A stretch of 64,000 nucleotides of DNA from Alistipes sp. Zagget8 (lineage in GTDB: Bacteria > Bacteroidota > Bacteroidia > Bacteroidales > Rikenellaceae): NCBI GenBank assembly GCA_001941065.1, contig MSHJ01000009.1, positions 1-64,000 on the forward strand, written 5' to 3'. A program made the translations under genes and the position numbers. This document shows, in pieces, positions 63,500 to 64,000 of the stretch. The notes under the pieces were generated by a model. It did no database searches. It saw only the letters and a list, made by a program, of their open reading frames with translations, and was not told where the DNA came from. How positions within the stretch are numbered: the first letter of the stretch is position 1; the number at the start of each line of letters is the position of its first letter.

Positions 63500-63507
63500 T
63501 AATTTTG
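63500..63507 (+). promoter_or_regulatory. -7 promoter element for metG
   Basis: TAATTTTG lies 29 nt before ATG 63537. No clear -33 element is placed 19 bp upstream. Confidence 0.5.
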
Positions 63508-63536
63508 ACAGAAATTAGTAATACTGTATCTATTTT

Positions 63537-64000
63537 ATGGCAAAAGAGTTCAAACGCTACCTCGTGACATCGGCACTCCCCTACGCCAACGGTCCCGTGC
63601 ATATCGGCCACCTGGCGGGAGTTTACATACCTTCGGACATCTATACCCGTTACCTGCGGCTCAAAGGCTGCGATGTGATCTCGGTCTGCGGATCGGACGA
63701 ACACGGCGTGCCCATCACCATCAAGGCCCGCAAGGAGGGCGTGACGCCCCAGCAGATCGTGGACCGCTACCACGCGCTGATCAAGAAATCGTTCGAAGGG
63801 CTGGGAATGTCGTTCGACATCTATTCGCGGACCTCGTCGAAAACGCACGCCGAGACCGCTTCGGACTTTTTCCGGAAACTTTACGACGAGGGTAAGTTCA
63901 TCGAAAAGACCTCGATGCAGTATTACGACGAGGAGGCGCAGACCTTTCTGGCCGACCGTTACATCGTCGGCACGTGTCCCAAGTGCGGCAACGACCGTGC
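63537..64000 (+). CDS. metG: methionyl-tRNA synthetase (N-terminal part, cut by the window end)
   Basis: The first 154 codons are present. It charges tRNA-Met. The class I HIGH motif is in [16 protein letters not shown] near residue 23, followed by [19 protein letters not shown] and the start of the zinc-binding knuckle (GTCPKCGND). ATG 63537 is preferred because a -7 element precedes it. The KMSKS motif lies beyond the window. Confidence 0.95.
   Translation, partial: MAKEFKRYLVTSALPYANGPVHIGHLAGVYIPSDIYTRYLRLKGCDVISVCGSDEHGVPITIKARKEGVTPQQIVDRYHALIKKSFEGLGMSFDIYSRTSSKTHAETASDFFRKLYDEGKFIEKTSMQYYDEEAQTFLADRYIVGTCPKCGNDR

Overview
The window looks like a chromosomal segment of a GC-rich gut Bacteroidales, most like Alistipes/Rikenellaceae. 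This rests on three SusC/SusD pairs, Bacteroidetes-type promoters (TTTG, about 19 bp, then TAnnTTTG), fimbrillin-like, DUF5017 and DUF4136 lipoproteins, an S46 dipeptidyl-peptidase and the GC-rich coding sequence. The genus is inferred from general character, not from a marker gene.

Layout. (1) 0-18 kb is mostly housekeeping: a secreted SGNH hydrolase, an aldo/keto reductase, a methyltransferase, an outer-membrane barrel with a DUF4136 lipoprotein, and a three-PAS hybrid histidine kinase. A long minus-strand run follows (HAD phosphatase, a degenerate ABC pair, RdgB, Gfo/Idh oxidoreductase, FolE). Then come nitroreductase, PolA and QueD. (2) 15.8-25.2 kb is a LacI-controlled sugar block. A ribulokinase and a DUF6786 protein diverge from lacI. 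Downstream of lacI are an FG-GAP protein gene interrupted by a G10 tract, an esterase, a DapA/NanA-family aldolase and a sodium:solute symporter. (3) 25.3-39.7 kb starts with an internally deleted fucI relic, then susC-susD-susC-susD, a DUF1735-like lipoprotein, an FG-GAP protein and a divergent GH32. (4) 39.9-56.6 kb is a nearly gap-free operon: fucI, susC, susD, DUF5017, fimbrillin-DUF5017 fusion, two BNR/sialidase-like proteins, a sialate-O-acetylesterase-family protein and a third FG-GAP protein. (5) 56.6-64 kb is housekeeping: SppA, Mrp, an AT-rich region with DnaA-box-like 9-mers (candidate oriC), NadA, a DPP7-type S46 peptidase and the start of MetG.

Taken together, blocks 2-4 form a polysaccharide/glycan utilisation region. 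SusCD pairs import oligosaccharides. Surface lipoproteins, BNR and FG-GAP propellers, esterases and a GH32 relative process them outside or in the periplasm. FucI, AraB-type kinase, aldolase and symporter handle released sugars, with LacI as the visible regulator. No fuculokinase or fuculose aldolase is present. FucI plus AraB could therefore serve D-arabinose via D-ribulose rather than L-fucose; this is inference.

Most notable: the G10 tract that puts a secreted FG-GAP protein out of frame; the fucI relic showing module duplication; a covarying palindrome shared by two promoter regions 47 kb apart; the candidate replication origin where housekeeping gene orientation flips; an ABC ATPase lacking key catalytic motifs; and a GH32 relative lacking the usual acid/base residue. 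No tRNA, rRNA, CRISPR array or intact insertion sequence was seen.
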